A stretch of 64,000 nt of DNA, taken from assembly GCA_921293015.1 (NCBI GenBank), contig OV121081.1, positions 49,873,877 to 49,937,876 of the forward strand. Reading direction: 5' to 3'. The stretch is from Phorcus lineatus (lineage: Eukaryota > Mollusca > Gastropoda > Trochida > Trochidae). The notes below the pieces were generated by a model. It did not search any database and was not told the origin of the DNA. It worked only from the letters and a program-made list of their open reading frames with translations. The translations under genes were made by a program, and so were the position numbers. Positions within the stretch are counted from its first letter, which is position 1. Each line of letters begins with the position of its first letter. Of this stretch, positions 48,068-61,700 are shown piece after piece.

Positions 48068-49093
48068 CTTTCACATCAATCTGTAATTGATTGAAAATAA
48101 TTTAGGCACACGCAAGATATGATAACATCAACACATGTCCTGTTGTACAGAGAAATCCAATGTGAGCTTCATGGACATTCAATTGCCACATTTTGTAAGT
48201 GTTTGATACAAATTTGCAGTTGCGCGCCTATGGCGCCAGCCGCCATCAATAATCCGTACATTTTCTAATTGTCCTGGCGAAAGCAGGACATTTTGTTTCA
48301 CAATTTGCAAAAATAACAAATCAGGACGATGGCACCGACGGCCGCCGACGTTGTGTCAACATAATCAACCCTGATGCCGCCTTCTGACTTCCTAAGCAAT
48401 GAGTCGGCGAGTCGCGAACAACTGCCTTCTACGTCAGGAAAGTTCTGATTGTCAGTTGTGGATTACAAAAGTTTTTCAACTTTTGACTTCTCTTCCGAGA
48501 ATGATAGGTTCCACAGGCCTATCCGGTTCTGGTTGAATCTTTATTTATTTATTTATTTGCGCACATAAATCATTGATATAGGCATTTGAAGACAATTTAC
48601 TCTTTCAAATGATTCCACCCACATTGAAATACGCCCAAAGGTGCAAAAGATAGGGCGTGCGATAGAAAGGTGTGCATATGGTCAAAATGCATGCGTCGCA
48701 GTAAACGATAGCACGCGCCGGACGGTAAGCTCGTGGGAAAGGGCAGAAAGTGTCCACCGGCTATTAGCACGTGCGGTGGGGAGTGCGGGAAAATTGAGTG
48801 ACTTTAAAGCTTATTTTCGGTACGTTACACGTTGTCAATCTTTGCATAATTTTTGGAACATGTACGCACATTCTTTGGAACACCAACGAAACAAAATTCG
48901 GTAGCTTAGCGACAGACGGACGGAAAGTGCTAGCATTAAACTGACACTACTGCCATACAACATTTGCCCGTCTTTCGCTAGCGTGAGCTTGCGTGAGAAA
49001 AATAGAGTTTCGATGTAGCATCTCGCTCAGAGGACATGCGGTCAAAGCAAATTTCAACCCGGACAGGCCCGGGACCCGCATCTTAAGGGTTAA

Positions 49094-50235
49094 GATTGTG
49101 TCTACATTACAAGTCTTCAACAATTCTCGTCAAAAACCAGACTGTTTTGTTTTTGCATTTTGAAGACAAAGAGTCATTTCAGACTTTGCAACAATCAATT
49201 CTGTCAGTTTGTTTGTCTTTTCAACTATTTTATAGAACAGAACTCAAAAGTAGTGTATCATTATCCTAAAAAAAAATGGGCTCTGTCATTGTTTGTGTTT
49301 CCTTCTGTTCTTCAATCTGTATATCTTGAAATAATTTTTTGAGTAGAACAGATCATAACTCAACAAAGCTTGGTGTGAAAAAATAATCATGTGTACACAT
49401 AACTTAGAGGTTGTTCAGTATTTGTACAACGACATAATGCTTTTCCTCAATGTCAAGTATCATTCAATCAAAGGTGTTATATTTAAAGAACCACTTGATT
49501 GATTCGCAATCTCATCAGGCCTCTTGGACATTTGTGAATTTTTTGCTTATCCAGCCTGGAACCCAAATTTTTTATGGCATGGCATATTGTCTGGCATCTG
49601 TCTGTCCATCTGTAAATTTTTCACTATTCCATCTCTTCTCCAGAACCTTTGACTAAGGAAATCTGAAATGAGGTTTTCAATTTATAGATTTATTGACCCT
49701 TTGACCCCTAAAAAGGGCAATAGGGACATTGCCCTAAAACCTATTTTCATCTTCTCCTGAAGCAAAAGCCCCATAAAGCTGAAACTTTTTGTACAGACTC
49801 CTTATCTGATGAGGATTCTAATCTATAGGTTTGGTTACCCTGTTGCCTCTAATAAGAGCCACAATCACCACACCTTACAAATATATTTTCATCTTCTCCA
49901 GAAGCAAAAGGCCTAAAAAGCTGAAACTTTGTATTCAGACTCCTTAGCAGATTGGAATTCTAATTTATCAGTTAGAGGACCATGTGATCCCTAAAATGTT
50001 TGGGTTCACCTATACATTAGATCTTGACCCCTCAAATATGGATGAAAGCAGGGTGATAACCATTAACATATATCTGATGAGCTTATATATTAGTTTGAAG
50101 ATCTATATTTCTGGGTGTTACTTATGTAAAATATCTTCATCAAGCTTACCATTCCTTGTTTATCAAAAACTTGTTCTATTTTAAACCTAGAGTGTTTCCC
50201 GAAAGTATAAATATGATGTAATTCCATGGTTTCAG
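49094..50235. other. Intron 6 of gene B, last part, with a ~165-bp tandem repeat
   Basis: Two copies of a block starting ttttcatcttctcc-gaagcaa, with aaagctgaaactttntgta and cagactccttan, lie at about 49740-49890 and 49890-50050. Relatives occur after exon 7 at about 51890-52090 and 52750-52880. No coding; the exon 7 acceptor follows at 50235. Confidence 0.55.
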
Positions 50236-51738
50236 ATATTCCTTGCATCATCAGTGGAGACACCATCCTGTTCATCAACCCAGAGCGCACCACAGAGAAG
50301 GTTTGTTACACCAAGAAGCTTCAGGCACTCGACAGCTACACCAAGGAAATCCTTGCACAAGTCTTAGAAGGAACATTTGGATTTTCTAAGAATGATTCCA
50401 CCTTTTCTGGATCTCTGTTCTGGTTCCCTCTTCGGGCTCAGGAATCAAAATTGTCAGAAACTGTGTATACCGAGAAGAAGGTGATGGACCTTTATAATGC
50501 ACTGAAGGCAGAGGCATCAATCACCCTCCTCTTTTTGAAGTCTATCGAAGAAATACATCTATTCAAAAGAGGCCAGGGCGACACGGTAAAACTTTTTTCA
50601 TCGAAACTGTCTACCAACTGCTTAGAAACTGTAAGACCAAAAAAGATGGCATTTGTTAATCAAGTTAAGGAAGTGAATGGGAAAATACCAGAATCATCCA
50701 TACAGAACCAGCTGATGCTGGAGGTGGATCAGGAAGATCAGTCGTCTTCTGTATCTGACAGACAGAAGTGGTTAGTGATCAACTACTACAAAGGTGGAGA
50801 TGTGTCTCAAAAGCTGAGAGAGCTTGATAATGATTCAAGTCTCTCGTACTGTCCCTACGTTGGTCTCGCCGTACCTCTAACTACTGAGTGTAAAGGACAT
50901 GTCTTCTGTTTCCTGCCCCTTCCTCTCGAGAATCGGAGTCCAACCGGACTTGCACTTCATGTCAATGGTTTCTTTGCTTTGAGTCAAAACAGAAGGTATG
51001 TCAAATGGCCGACTGCAGATCAGTTGCAAAATCAAGCTCACACTGACAAAGCGATTGAATGGAATAGATGCCTTGCTTATGAGGTCCTGCCAGAGGTTTA
51101 TTGCAACATGATCCAAGAACTCATCAGGTTATGCCAGGCACAGAACAACCCTGAGTCTCTTCGAGAGAAAGTATATTCCCTGCTCCCAAGCCTGGATGAT
51201 GTTGATCCCAATTGGCAACCATTGCTCACAACTGTTCTTGATCAGATTTCCAGTGTGAATTTCCTCTACACTCAAGCATCAGGGGGGAAGTGGATTACAC
51301 TGCAGGAAAGCATCATCCTTGAAGAAGAAAACGAAAACTGCGACATTATTTCTGAAGTATTCCTTCTCTATGAAAAGAACATTGTAGTTTTGTCTTCAAA
51401 GCTTATGTCAACACTGAAGAAAACTCAATCGTCTCGCATCAGAGAAGTGACTAACGCATTGATGTTCGAGACGCTGAGGACAAATGACAAGTACACCTCT
51501 CTGTCAAAGGACAAGAAGATGGCGATCCTGAGATACCTTGGAGATTCCTGCTATTTGCAAGATCTGCAGCTTCTGCCAGTTGATGATGGAACATTTGTAC
51601 ACTTTGGCAGCTCAGAAACTGTTTACTTCTGTGAAGAGCAGAGTGAGGCAGGCATGTTTCCAGGGGCTGGAAAGCAATTTGTCGCCTGTGACATCCCTCC
51701 AAATTTAAGACTTATGCTGAAGACATTTGCAAAAAAAG
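50236..51738 (+). CDS. SACS-like: Gene B exon 7: end of ATPase and following sacsin repeat region
   Basis: Acceptor ggtttcag ends at 50235; the first two bases complete Asp of HITD. It reads IPCIISGDTILFINPERTTE, as in sacsin 'DLPSxxSGDxLxxIDP', then GSLFWFPLR that closes the ATPase. The rest is repeat-region sequence including WLVINYYKGGDVS, VGLAVPLTTECKGHVFCFLP, LENRSPTGLALHVNGFFALS and KWPTADQ. These 'GxVFCFLPLP...TGLPxHVNGxFALS' words are hallmarks of sacsin-family repeat regions. It ends GCAAAAAAAG|gtgaga; 501 codons without a break. Confidence 0.95.
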
Positions 51739-52908
51739 GTGAGATTTATATTTTTTTAAGAATGTTTTCATTCCCTTTTAATCATATAGAAATTTTAACT
51801 AATTTAGCCAGAAAAGTGGAGTTCAATGGTAGGCTTTCTGTTTGCATCTGCCATCTTAGGATATGATGGATCAACTTTCAAGTTGTTTCCTCAAGGAAAG
51901 CAAACAAAAGGCTTTAAATTGGCTTTGAGGGGCCATGTGTGAAAAACTTACTAATCTCCATTAGTAAAAGGTGAAGGACGCTGAAATCATGTATACAGAC
52001 TCCTTCGCTAATGAGCAATGTAACATGTAAGTACTCAGTGGCCCCTTATAAGAGTCACAGGGGCCACACTCTAAAAACCTATTTTGCCTCTTTCTCCGGG
52101 ACTTAAACAACCGCTATGTTACCTTGAATTTATCACTTCTCTATTTTCGTTCAAAGATTTTTCAACAAAATAAGAACTGGGCTTGATTTTTGTTAATTTG
52201 TCCAATAAACACCTTTTAGTTAGCCTTTCAATAAGACAGTGTAATCATCTGCTGTGAAAAAACCCACCTGGGCTAGGGGCCATAAAATTTGCGCGGGTGT
52301 GACGTAATAAACAGACTGTACAGAGTGGCGCATCATTATTTCAACTGAAATACCGCCTTAAATAATTGTTTAAATTACCATTAATGTCGATATCTTTTTT
52401 ACACCAAACCATAGTGTCACATCGTCAAATGATTTATCTAACTGAGTGGAAAACATTCTCTGAAAATCGTTAATTATTATTTTTTTTCTGTGATATTATT
52501 ACGATAGATGTATAGATCATGAAGCAATGATTCTGTTTATGACGTCACAAAAAGCTCGTGTGAACAGTCATGTATTCACTGGCTTGTGGCCAGACAGATC
52601 AAAGCAGCCCATCAAAAGTGGCATTCAAAAACGGCTTTTATTACCAAATTGAACATATTTGAGTAGCGACCTTTGACGCACTATACAATATTATTATCAG
52701 ATATTCATTTATTCCCAAAAAAAAAGTGAAATATGTTTGTGGTTATGTTAACTTTAAAGGCTAATATTAGCTGAAATCTTGTGTTCAAACTCCTTAGCTA
52801 ACGGGGATTATGATTTATGGGCTTGATGACCCAGTGATCCTGAAATGATAAGCTATGATGAGCTATAGCACCAATGGCTCTAGTTTTCATGTCTTTTAGC
52901 ATACTAAA
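51739..52908. other. Intron 7 of gene B, first part
   Basis: Contains relatives of the repeat seen before exon 7 (about 51890-52090 and 52750-52880: cagactccttngctaa; cttgatgaccc), split by about 600 bp of unrelated sequence (52150-52740) that may be a separate insertion without visible ends. No gene. The open frame running past the donor from exon 7 to 51866 is intron read-through. Confidence 0.5.
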
Positions 52909-55900
52909 CCCTTACGTTGCTGAATAATATTTTGACCAGTTTTGCCATTGGGGTTCAATTTTTTCAGCACCCGCCTAGCTACCGTTAATGCCTGATAAGT
53001 ACCAGTGGCAGAATTCTCCAGTGCACCGAGACACAATGGTTTTAACAATATCTTGTGTGTTTACATGGCGCATTCCAGGTGTAAATATTGTTGTATACAA
53101 AACTAGATGTCGAATCCTGTATAATAAATTGATGATACGTATCTGTCACTTTGAATGAAATTTCTATCACCTCTAATTTTGTTCAAAAACTCTGAGAGTA
53201 CATGTGCGAAATAGTTGATGAAAAGTTGCTCTTTAAAATCAATATAAAAATTATTGTTAAAATATTAAAATAGGAAAATGAAGCTAATTCAATGCTTTTT
53301 ATTTCACAATAAATTTCATTAGGCTACGCCATCCTAAACGAAAAGATATAAATTACAGTGTGATAACATTCTAATTACTAAACTAGTAGTCCCGGGCATG
53401 TAAATCGTCGTGCTCAGTGAGTGCAGGGGTTACAGTGACATCCCCGATGGAAAAATCACTAACACGTAATGGAAATCGTGTATATTTCCAACTTTAGAAA
53501 TCACATAATTTCGCTAAGTATATATGCAAATTTTAAATGGAGTAAAAGCAATTTAATTTGTTTTAAATAAAAATAGGTTTTGAAAATATATTGTGTGCAA
53601 AAGAGCTCACCACTTCTTTATTGTATCGTTCTCAATTGCAAATTTTATACAGAATTGAAAACTACTTTACTCTTTATTGTAATGTGAAAATGTTAATAAT
53701 GTGCCCTGCTGTTAAATACATAAAAGTTAAAGGTTGATGATAAAATTGCTTCTCAGTTCACAAGACATGAACACTCACTTTATATTTAATTTGTAAAGCG
53801 CATTTACAAAATGTATATAAAATCAAAGACAATTATTTCCTTTTTTGTCTCTATTTCAAAATACCCAAGCTGTTGAGAAGACATGAGCGAAAGACAAGTA
53901 CATGAATGAATTGCCGATCAGTTCACATGTTTTGAACAGAGGAGTAAGGTTGTTAAGTGTGACGGATGTTGTGTCTTTAGTTTTCAAGAATGTACAAATA
54001 TAACATGTGATATAAAAAATGTCAAAATCCATTGAGCATATTTTAAGAAGTATGGTGTTAGAAAATGGTTTAAACTAACAAAATCTCAAATCAACATTTT
54101 AGTGGCACATGCTGTATCCTCATGTCAAGTAGTACACTGTAATAAGTAGTCGCGCTAATAGTATCTGCGCGTGACATCATCACTGTGTGTGTAACCGCCA
54201 TGACAGTTAAGTAAACGCTGGGACCTGAGCAACGCTGGTTTGTTATCTATATAAAGAGTTTACCTATATAAACCCAAGCTTTAAACATGGTGTCAGAAGT
54301 GCTACAGTTGTGGTAGAGTGTTTTCCCACTTATTCCAGTGAGAATTACCACCTGTAAATTGTTTACTGAATTTTTGAACGTTTCGTTCGTGTGACCTTGA
54401 GTGTTGGAAAATAGCTACCAGTGGTGACGACCGATCTGCTGATCAACAACAAGAAGTAGACCCTCCTGTGTTTATGTCTAGAGGACCTGTTAATTAACTT
54501 GAAACCGCCTGAGTTTTTAGACTTTCACTCTTCAAATCTTTCTCATTGTTGGAAAAAGTGGCGTGAGGAAACAGATCTGTATCTTGATCTCACCACAGAA
54601 GGCAAGTCGCAAGACATGAAGGTGAAGTATTTCCAGTATCTTATAGGTCCACAAGGAAGGGAAGTTTATGAAACTATGAGTTTTGCTGAAGGAGAACTAA
54701 CTTTGACAAATGTTTTTAACTCGTTTGATCAATATTGTAATCCAAAGAAATCTGAAACAGTAGAGAGGTACAAATTCTTCACTACAAGTCAGGAAATCTC
54801 GGAGAGCTATGACCAGTACATAACAGATCTGAAAATCTGGGCATCCACATGCAATTTTGGAACTTTGACAGATTCATTAGTACGAGATCGCATTGTCTGT
54901 GGTGTTCATGACAAACAGCTAAGAGAACGTTTCTTACGTGAAATTGGACTTACATTGGATAAATGTATATAACTCTGTAGGGCAACTGAACTTTCAAAAG
55001 CAAATTTGAGAACAATAGATGAAGCACAAACAATTCATTCTACTTGTACTCAACGTGGGAAATTCAAGCGTTCTTCTCACAAACCTGAATCAGTTCACTC
55101 ACAACGTGATATCAGACAAGCTGACATGATCACTTGCAAATTCTGTGGTTTAGAACATGAAAAAACCAGAAACATCTGTCCTGCTTTTGGGAAAGTTTGT
55201 TCACGCTGTAAAAGGAAAAATCACAGAGCATCCATTTGTCCAACACAAAGTAAACCTCAAGATAAAGGTAAACCCCGCAAACATCATAAGATACATGCCA
55301 TTGAGGAGTCAGATGATGACATTGATGACAACTATGTTTTGATAAACTCTCTTACTCTTGATGATTCTGACAAAATGTGTTTCTCTGTTAGATGACATCG
55401 TTCCGGACCTGGGAAAAGCCAAGGTGTTTAGTGTTGTAGATGCCAAAATGGAAAGCTCATACCTAACTACTTTCAACAGTCCATTTGGAAGGTTCAGGTG
55501 GTTGCGTATGATGTTCGGCATATCTTCCGCACCGGAAGAATTCCAACGCCGACAGGACCAGGTCATCGAGGGACTCCGAGGACTTCGTGGTGTAGCAGAT
55601 GATATCCTTATTTATGGTGAAGGTGAAACTATGGATGAGGCAGTGGCTGACCATGACTCAAACTTCAGAGCACTTATGGAACGGTGCAGAGATCGCAATC
55701 TCAAGATAAATCCAGACAAGGTGATCTTCAAGTCGCCAGAAGTCGCGTTTGTGGGTCATCTGTTAACATCAGACAGACTCAAACCAGATCCCGCAAAAAC
55801 CAAAGCTGTGTTGGAAATGCCTAAACCTACTGATGTAGCAGGAGTTCAACGATTTGTTGGATTTGTGAACTATCTGAGCAAGTTTCTGCCAAACCTGAGT

Positions 55901-58607
55901 GATGTGTGTGAGCCACTTAGAAAGTGTGGAATGGTGCTGGGAAGATATACATGACAAGTTAGTAGAAAGTGTGAAACACTTGGTAAGCAATCGCCCTGTG
56001 CTGAAGTTCTTCGACAGCAGTGAACCTGTAACACTTCAGTGCGATGCATCAATGACCGGACTGGGCGCTGCACTCCTACAGAACGGTCAACCTGTTGCCT
56101 TTGCCAGTAGGGCCCTTACTGACCCTGAAGCAAGATATGCCCAAATCGAAAAAGAACTCCTCTCAGTAGTGTTTGGGATGGAAAAGTTTCATCAGTACAC
56201 GTACGGCCGATCTGTGACTGTCCAGTCCGACCACAAGCCACTCGAGATCATTGTAATCAAACCCTTACACAAGGCTCCAAAAAGACTACAGCCAATGTTG
56301 TTGCGGCTGCAACAGTATGAAATATGCCTTAAATACAAACCAGGAAAAGAAATGCTTCTTGCTGATACACTTAGCAGAGCTCCTATTGCTGGAAGTGTAC
56401 CAAAAGAAGAGACTGAATCCATCAACATGTTGGAGTATGTTCCAGTGAGTCAGCAGAGACTGCGAGAAATCAAGGAACATACAGTGGAGGATCCAGATCT
56501 CCAAGCCCTGTATAATGTCATTTGGCAAGGATGGCCAGATCAAATCTCCAGTGTACCGGATGCAGCTAAGCCATACTTTCATGCACGTGACGAGCTCACC
56601 ATCCAAGACGGACTGATCTTTAGAGGATGCAGAGCTGTCATCCCAAAAAGTCTTCGGAAGGACATGCTTTCCAAAATTTACATGTCACACATAGGCACAG
56701 AAGGATGTCTCCGACTAGCCCCAGAGAGCATCTACTGGCCAGGAATGAATGCAGCAGTGAAAGACTATACATGTATCAAAGTGTGACATATGTCGATCTA
56801 ACGACACTCAACAACCCAAGGAACCAATGATCCCTCACAGCGTACCTGACCTGCCATGGGCCAAAGTTGGTTCTGACCTATTTGTGTTGGACAATCGACA
56901 CTACCTGATAACAGTTGACTACTACTCCAACTACTGGGAGATAGATTTCCTTCCAGATACACGTTCCACAACAGTGATCAACAAGCTGAAAGGACAATTT
57001 GCCAGACATGGCATACCCGGTATCTGCGTCACAGACAATGGGCCACAGTATTTGTCCGACGAATTCAGAAAGTTTGCCAAATTCTATGACTTCACTCACG
57101 TCACTTCCTCTCCAGCATACCCTCAAAGCAATGGAAAAGCAGAGCAAGCAGTCAAAACAGCAAAAAATCTGCAATTTTGGACTTTTGGAACACACCAACT
57201 CAGGGTCTGAACTGCAGTCCAGCTCAACGTCTCATGAGTCGAAGAACCAGAACTCTGCTGTCAACGTCAAGAAAACTGTTGAAGCCAGAGACAGTAGACT
57301 CATCCCATAAATCGTTGCTAGAGTTCAAGATAAAGTCGGCTTCCTACTACAACAGAGGCAGCAAACTCATGTCTTCCCTTAACAGCGGTGACAGTGTCAG
57401 AATATCCCCACACACCACAGGTGACAAGTTGTGGAGAAAAGCTGAAGTCATAGGCCCTGTCGCTGATAGGCCGAGATCCTATACAGTGATCACTGAGAAC
57501 AATCAACTCCTTAGACGCAACAGAAAAGACCTAAGGAAGACCAACGAGGTACCAACGCCAGTCTCTGAGGAGATGGACCTGTCTCCCCGACCTTCAGGCT
57601 CGCCTCAACGCAGACAAGTGCCACCTCTAGCTGCGTCGCCGCCGATGCAGACAATTCCAAGTCCTACACCAGGAAGAGTGACAACAAGATCTGGGAGAAC
57701 TGTAACAAAGCCAAAATACCTCAATGACTATGCAGAGTAGGCTTCTGTGTGTAGGGTGTAGGTGTGAAAGATGAACAGTTAATTGGAGTTAGTGTTCTAA
57801 GTTCTTGGACCTTTAAATTTTGCAATTACAGTTTTACATTCATGGACTCTAAAGTTATAAGCTTAAAGGATTAACTTCTGCATGCAATCCATAGAGTACC
57901 TAATCTTCAAGTTAATGTTGGATCCTTTGTATTTAAAGTTTCATGACAAAATCTAAGTCACAGTTCTGCAGCTGATTTAATCATCATAATTATTACAGCT
58001 GTTAACATCTCGATTATTATGACTATGAACTTTCTTAATATCAAAAGGGAGATGTAACAAGTAGGCGTGCTAATAGTATCTGCGCGTGACGTCATCACTG
58101 TGTGTGTAACCGCCATGACAGTTAAGTAAACGCTGGGACCTGAGCAACGCTGGTTTGTTATCTATATGAAGAGTTTACCTACGTAAACCCAAGCTTTAAA
58201 CATACACTACAAAGTTTAAGACACACATCAAAGGGCATGAGATAGGACGATTCGCGTATGGTGTGTGTGCAAATGTGTAAACAAACAATAACACGTCCGC
58301 AGCTCAGTAAGGCGTGTGGGAGGGTTGAAGGAGCTCATAAACTTGTGCACATGCGACTGAGAGTGGGAGGAAAATGGGTGGTTGTTATGCTTATATTTCA
58401 TATGATAGGCATGATAGATTTTTGTGTAACTTGGAAACGTACCTACATTATCTAGAACAACAAAACATAACTCTATAGCTAAGCTACAGTCAGGTCATAA
58501 ATACAAGCAAAGAATGGACACTGATGTGCTACCAGTATCTCTCCAGGAGATCATGCAGCGGAAACTTAAGTTATCCCAAACTATTCTGGGACCTGTTACA
58601 TAAAGGG
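52909..58607. mobile_element. Non-autonomous piggyBac relative, split by an LTR element
   Basis: The left end cccttacgttgctgaata with tattttgaccagttttgcc at 52909 matches the piggyBac left end at 44553. The right end gggacctgttacataaaggg (to 58607) matches gggacccgcatcttaaggg at 49089, and about 58210-58350 resembles about 48630-48780. TTAA is decayed on both sides (CTAA/TTGA). Without the inserted LTR element it is about 1.6 kb, and no transposase is visible. It is older than the 44553 copy judging by divergence. Confidence 0.65.
54138..58202 (+). mobile_element. Ty3/Gypsy-class LTR retrotransposon, fossil copy
   Basis: Two 150-bp LTRs (54138-54287 and 58053-58202) start TGTAA and end AACA, and TACAC is duplicated on each side (54133-54137, 58203-58207). 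A primer-binding-like TGGTGTCAGAAG follows the left LTR and a purine tract (aaaaggga) precedes the right one. Internal parts in order are gag with a zinc-knuckle region, reverse transcriptase, RNase H and integrase, as in Ty3/Gypsy elements. The copy is broken, with several breaks. The LTRs differ at about 7 of 150 bases, so it is moderately young. It interrupts the piggyBac relative. Confidence 0.85.
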
Positions 58608-58653
58608 TTGAAATAGGAGGGTTGACGATGGTTGATAAAATAAGGTGATCAAG

Positions 58654-58730
58654 GGTATTGTTTTACATGATACTAAACACAAGATTGGACAATATGCTGA
58701 CGATACAGAATTGTTTTTAGATAGATTCAT
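58654..58730 (+). mobile_element. Tiny LINE reverse-transcriptase scrap
   Basis: One frame reads GIVLHDTKHKIGQYADDTEL followed by FLD. The YADDTxLFLD motif is the catalytic core of non-LTR reverse transcriptases. Flanking sequence has no readable continuation. Confidence 0.6.
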
Positions 58731-61700
58731 AATTCATAATTCGAATGAAAAATGAAAAACATCCTATCAAAACATGTTTTGTCACTGTTTCTGTTCACTG
58801 GGACAAATATTTTAAAGATATTTTACCAATTCTACAAGAAAAATTCAAAGTCGAAATAAAAAAGACATTTACGAATTTCAATGTGTGAGCCACCTTGCTG
58901 ACTACCTTGCTGGGTAAACGAGAGTGTGAGAAAGCGAGAATATCAGGTCAGCACCACACCAGGAAATAAGGTGACACGCGTTGCGCAATTTCGGTCTGTC
59001 ACGCTTGGAGATGTACTAACAGTAAAAATAGGAACCAACTGGACAGTAACCGTCAAGTTTGGGAAGCACAAAGTTTGAACACTGCCAACATTAAAAACAG
59101 GCTCTGTCTTAGTAATCATATTGAAATAAATTTTCACACGTTTTGCGTAATGTAATATATTTTCATAGGAAATTAGACAGAAGTAGTTTCAAAACATTGA
59201 TTTTAATAGCACAATGAACAAATATCATTTCCAGCTTTGTCAAGTGAATCCTAAAGCGAAACCTCATTTTATTGTGGCATATTCGTATTCAAAATGATTA
59301 GCTTGCAAACATCGACCTTTATTTGATAGACCAGAAAGTCAAATTTTTTCTAATATGAAATTATAATTGGTAATTAATTGCGACAGGGACATCACTCTCT
59401 GTATGAAATTTTGTACTTATGCCTTTGAAATATGTTTCAGTTAGTACTGTTACGAAATCAATATGATTACGAAATATGGTTTCCATTTAACTGGTCGTGA
59501 ATGGCATAGCACATTACGAGGGGATATTGTAACTAAATAGTACATATCTTTATTTATCACCTACAAGGGCAATCATATCGGGGTTCATATTTTCCATATG
59601 ATGCCCTAGGGCAACATATCCCTTTTTCATTGTGACGTCACGTCATATACAATGCTTTGACGTCACAGTTCGCCTATGACGTTGTGTTGTCTGTGAAGGA
59701 GGCGGGTAAACCGCTCATCCTTGGAGGTCTATTTTGGTAATTTTCTTTGATTTCGCGACTTCGGTAATAAACAGAATATCATATTCGTACCCATGACATA
59801 CTTTATTCACGACACTCGTGCCTAAATATCAGTATATCCCTTGTTCTCACTCGGGAAATACTAATATTTAGGCACTCGTGTCGTAAACATAGGATGTCAT
59901 GGACACTCATATAATATCCTCTATTTAGTATGGTTTTGATATTGATTTTTAAGAATTATTCCGTTATCTAATATTATCATGATATTTCTTGCTTTTTCTG
60001 TAATATTGCAAGTAGTAATTTCAGCTCAATGAGACAAAGTTTTTAATGGCACATTAGCCATGACTGTCTGGGAACATCTTGTGAACGAAACAAAGTAATA
60101 TTATCATTACAATAAATCTAATTTAATTTTAGTTGATATTATAAGATTCCATAAAAGCATTTGCAAAACTAAGATAAATATTCTGGTACAATTACTACAA
60201 AAGTGGACTTAAATTGTCTTAGTTTTACCCGGCACACCTTTTTAGTTGGTAAGCTTTGACACTATATCAAGAATTAAACAATTGTCTATCTTTATCATGT
60301 GCACAAGTCTCATTTTTTATTATTCAACTGTTCATAAACACACGTACAAGTCAAATGGGAAATATTTCATGGAGAGAGAGTAATTCTTATATCAATGTAA
60401 TATTTTCAAAAATGAAATGACCCAGTGAAATCAGTGAAAATGAAAGAAAATATAACAATTGTTTTACCTTTTTTATTGACAACATGATATTTAAATGGTG
60501 CACATCAAAATACCTGTTTTTTTGACTGCAAGAAGTAAAGTTTGTTGAGAGAAACATTTACTACAGAGATACAACGAGGTAGCTGGCTACTACATTTTGA
60601 ATGTTATGACATTGAGATATGTTCAAATTTTATCGGTTAATTTTGTAAAATTTAATCAATGTTTCGGTTCTAGGGTATTCAATAAAGTTTTTGCAAGCAC
60701 AAATGATAAAACAATTGTAAGATGACAGGAAATAAACTTTTGCCGCGCGTAGTGCATCGAGTCGGTGCTTTAAATCATGGTCAACTTTATCGAGCTTGAT
60801 TAGTTTATCGAAGCATTTTAAGAATAAATTCGTTGACAGGCCACTGTCTGCCATAGGGTTGTAGCACAATAATATCACAAATTGACTTTAAACATAAATG
60901 AACTTGAATATATTGTTCATCGCTTTGCAGGCGGCACTTTCTCTTTACAAATCTTTCAGTTGATGGACTGCGACATGGACGCAGCCATGTTTGTCCGAGT
61001 CCCCGGATGTAGCTTTTGCTAGGAGCTTTCTGATCGGACTATCTAATTCCTTTGCAGTGAGCTAGAGAGCTAGCACAGGAAAGTCATGTGTCGGCAGCAA
61101 GAGTTAACTTGGACAGTTTGAGACTCCTAATAGTTAAGCTTTTGTAGGAAGATGGCATAATGGATTTAACCATGTAGCCTTATTAAATAAATAATGCAAT
61201 GACTCAAAGCAACACAGCCAATAATTCTCTTTTTATCCAAATGGTATGTTGTATGTTTATCTGAAAGAAGATGGATAGAGACAGAAATAAGTTTCCTTTT
61301 GTTTTTAACATTATGTTTTAACGAAACTACACATGTATTACCTACTGAGGTGGTGCCTTTTGGTTTTTATCTGGATGATTTCTGGATGACTCTTAAGTAT
61401 TTATAACAGTTAAAGGGGGACCTTCTCATGACCATTGTTTAACAAAGGGTTCGATGGTTGCTAGTGGTTGCTTTTTATTTGATAACTTGACAAAGAATAA
61501 CATGCAAATAAAATAAACACAGAAATGAAGCAAATCATGACTAGTGTTCACTCACTTTGTCAGAAAGCCTCGCTATTGCTTTGTTTTATCAGTCTTTTTA
61601 TTAATCATTTCTGGATGTTCTCTATATACACATGTTTCATCTTAGTAAGTAGAAAGTACTGCAGCTTTATCAAATAATCCATTGAAAAAAGAAAGAAAAG

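Larger units (their letters stand above)
44553..49089 (-). mobile_element. piggyBac transposon, 4537 bp, in intron 6
   Basis: TTAA flanks both sides (44549-44552 and 49090-49093). The outer ends are short inverted repeats, CTCTTACGTTGCTG at the left and the complement of CCCTTAAGATGCGG at the right. A transposase lies on the minus strand (46305-48067). Left of it are several ~197-bp tandem subterminal repeats. The right side (48100-49080) is GC-richer, non-coding, and related to 58210-58600. Confidence 0.85.

Noticed and set aside
48641-48904. 87-codon open frame in the GC-richer right part of the piggyBac element
   Set aside because: No recognisable domain; the region is related to the non-coding right part of the sister element, where the frame is not kept.
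51739-51866. Extension of exon 7 to the stop at 51866
   Set aside because: The strong AAAAAAAG|gtgaga donor joins exon 8 in phase with continuing sacsin sequence, while the extension has no family similarity.
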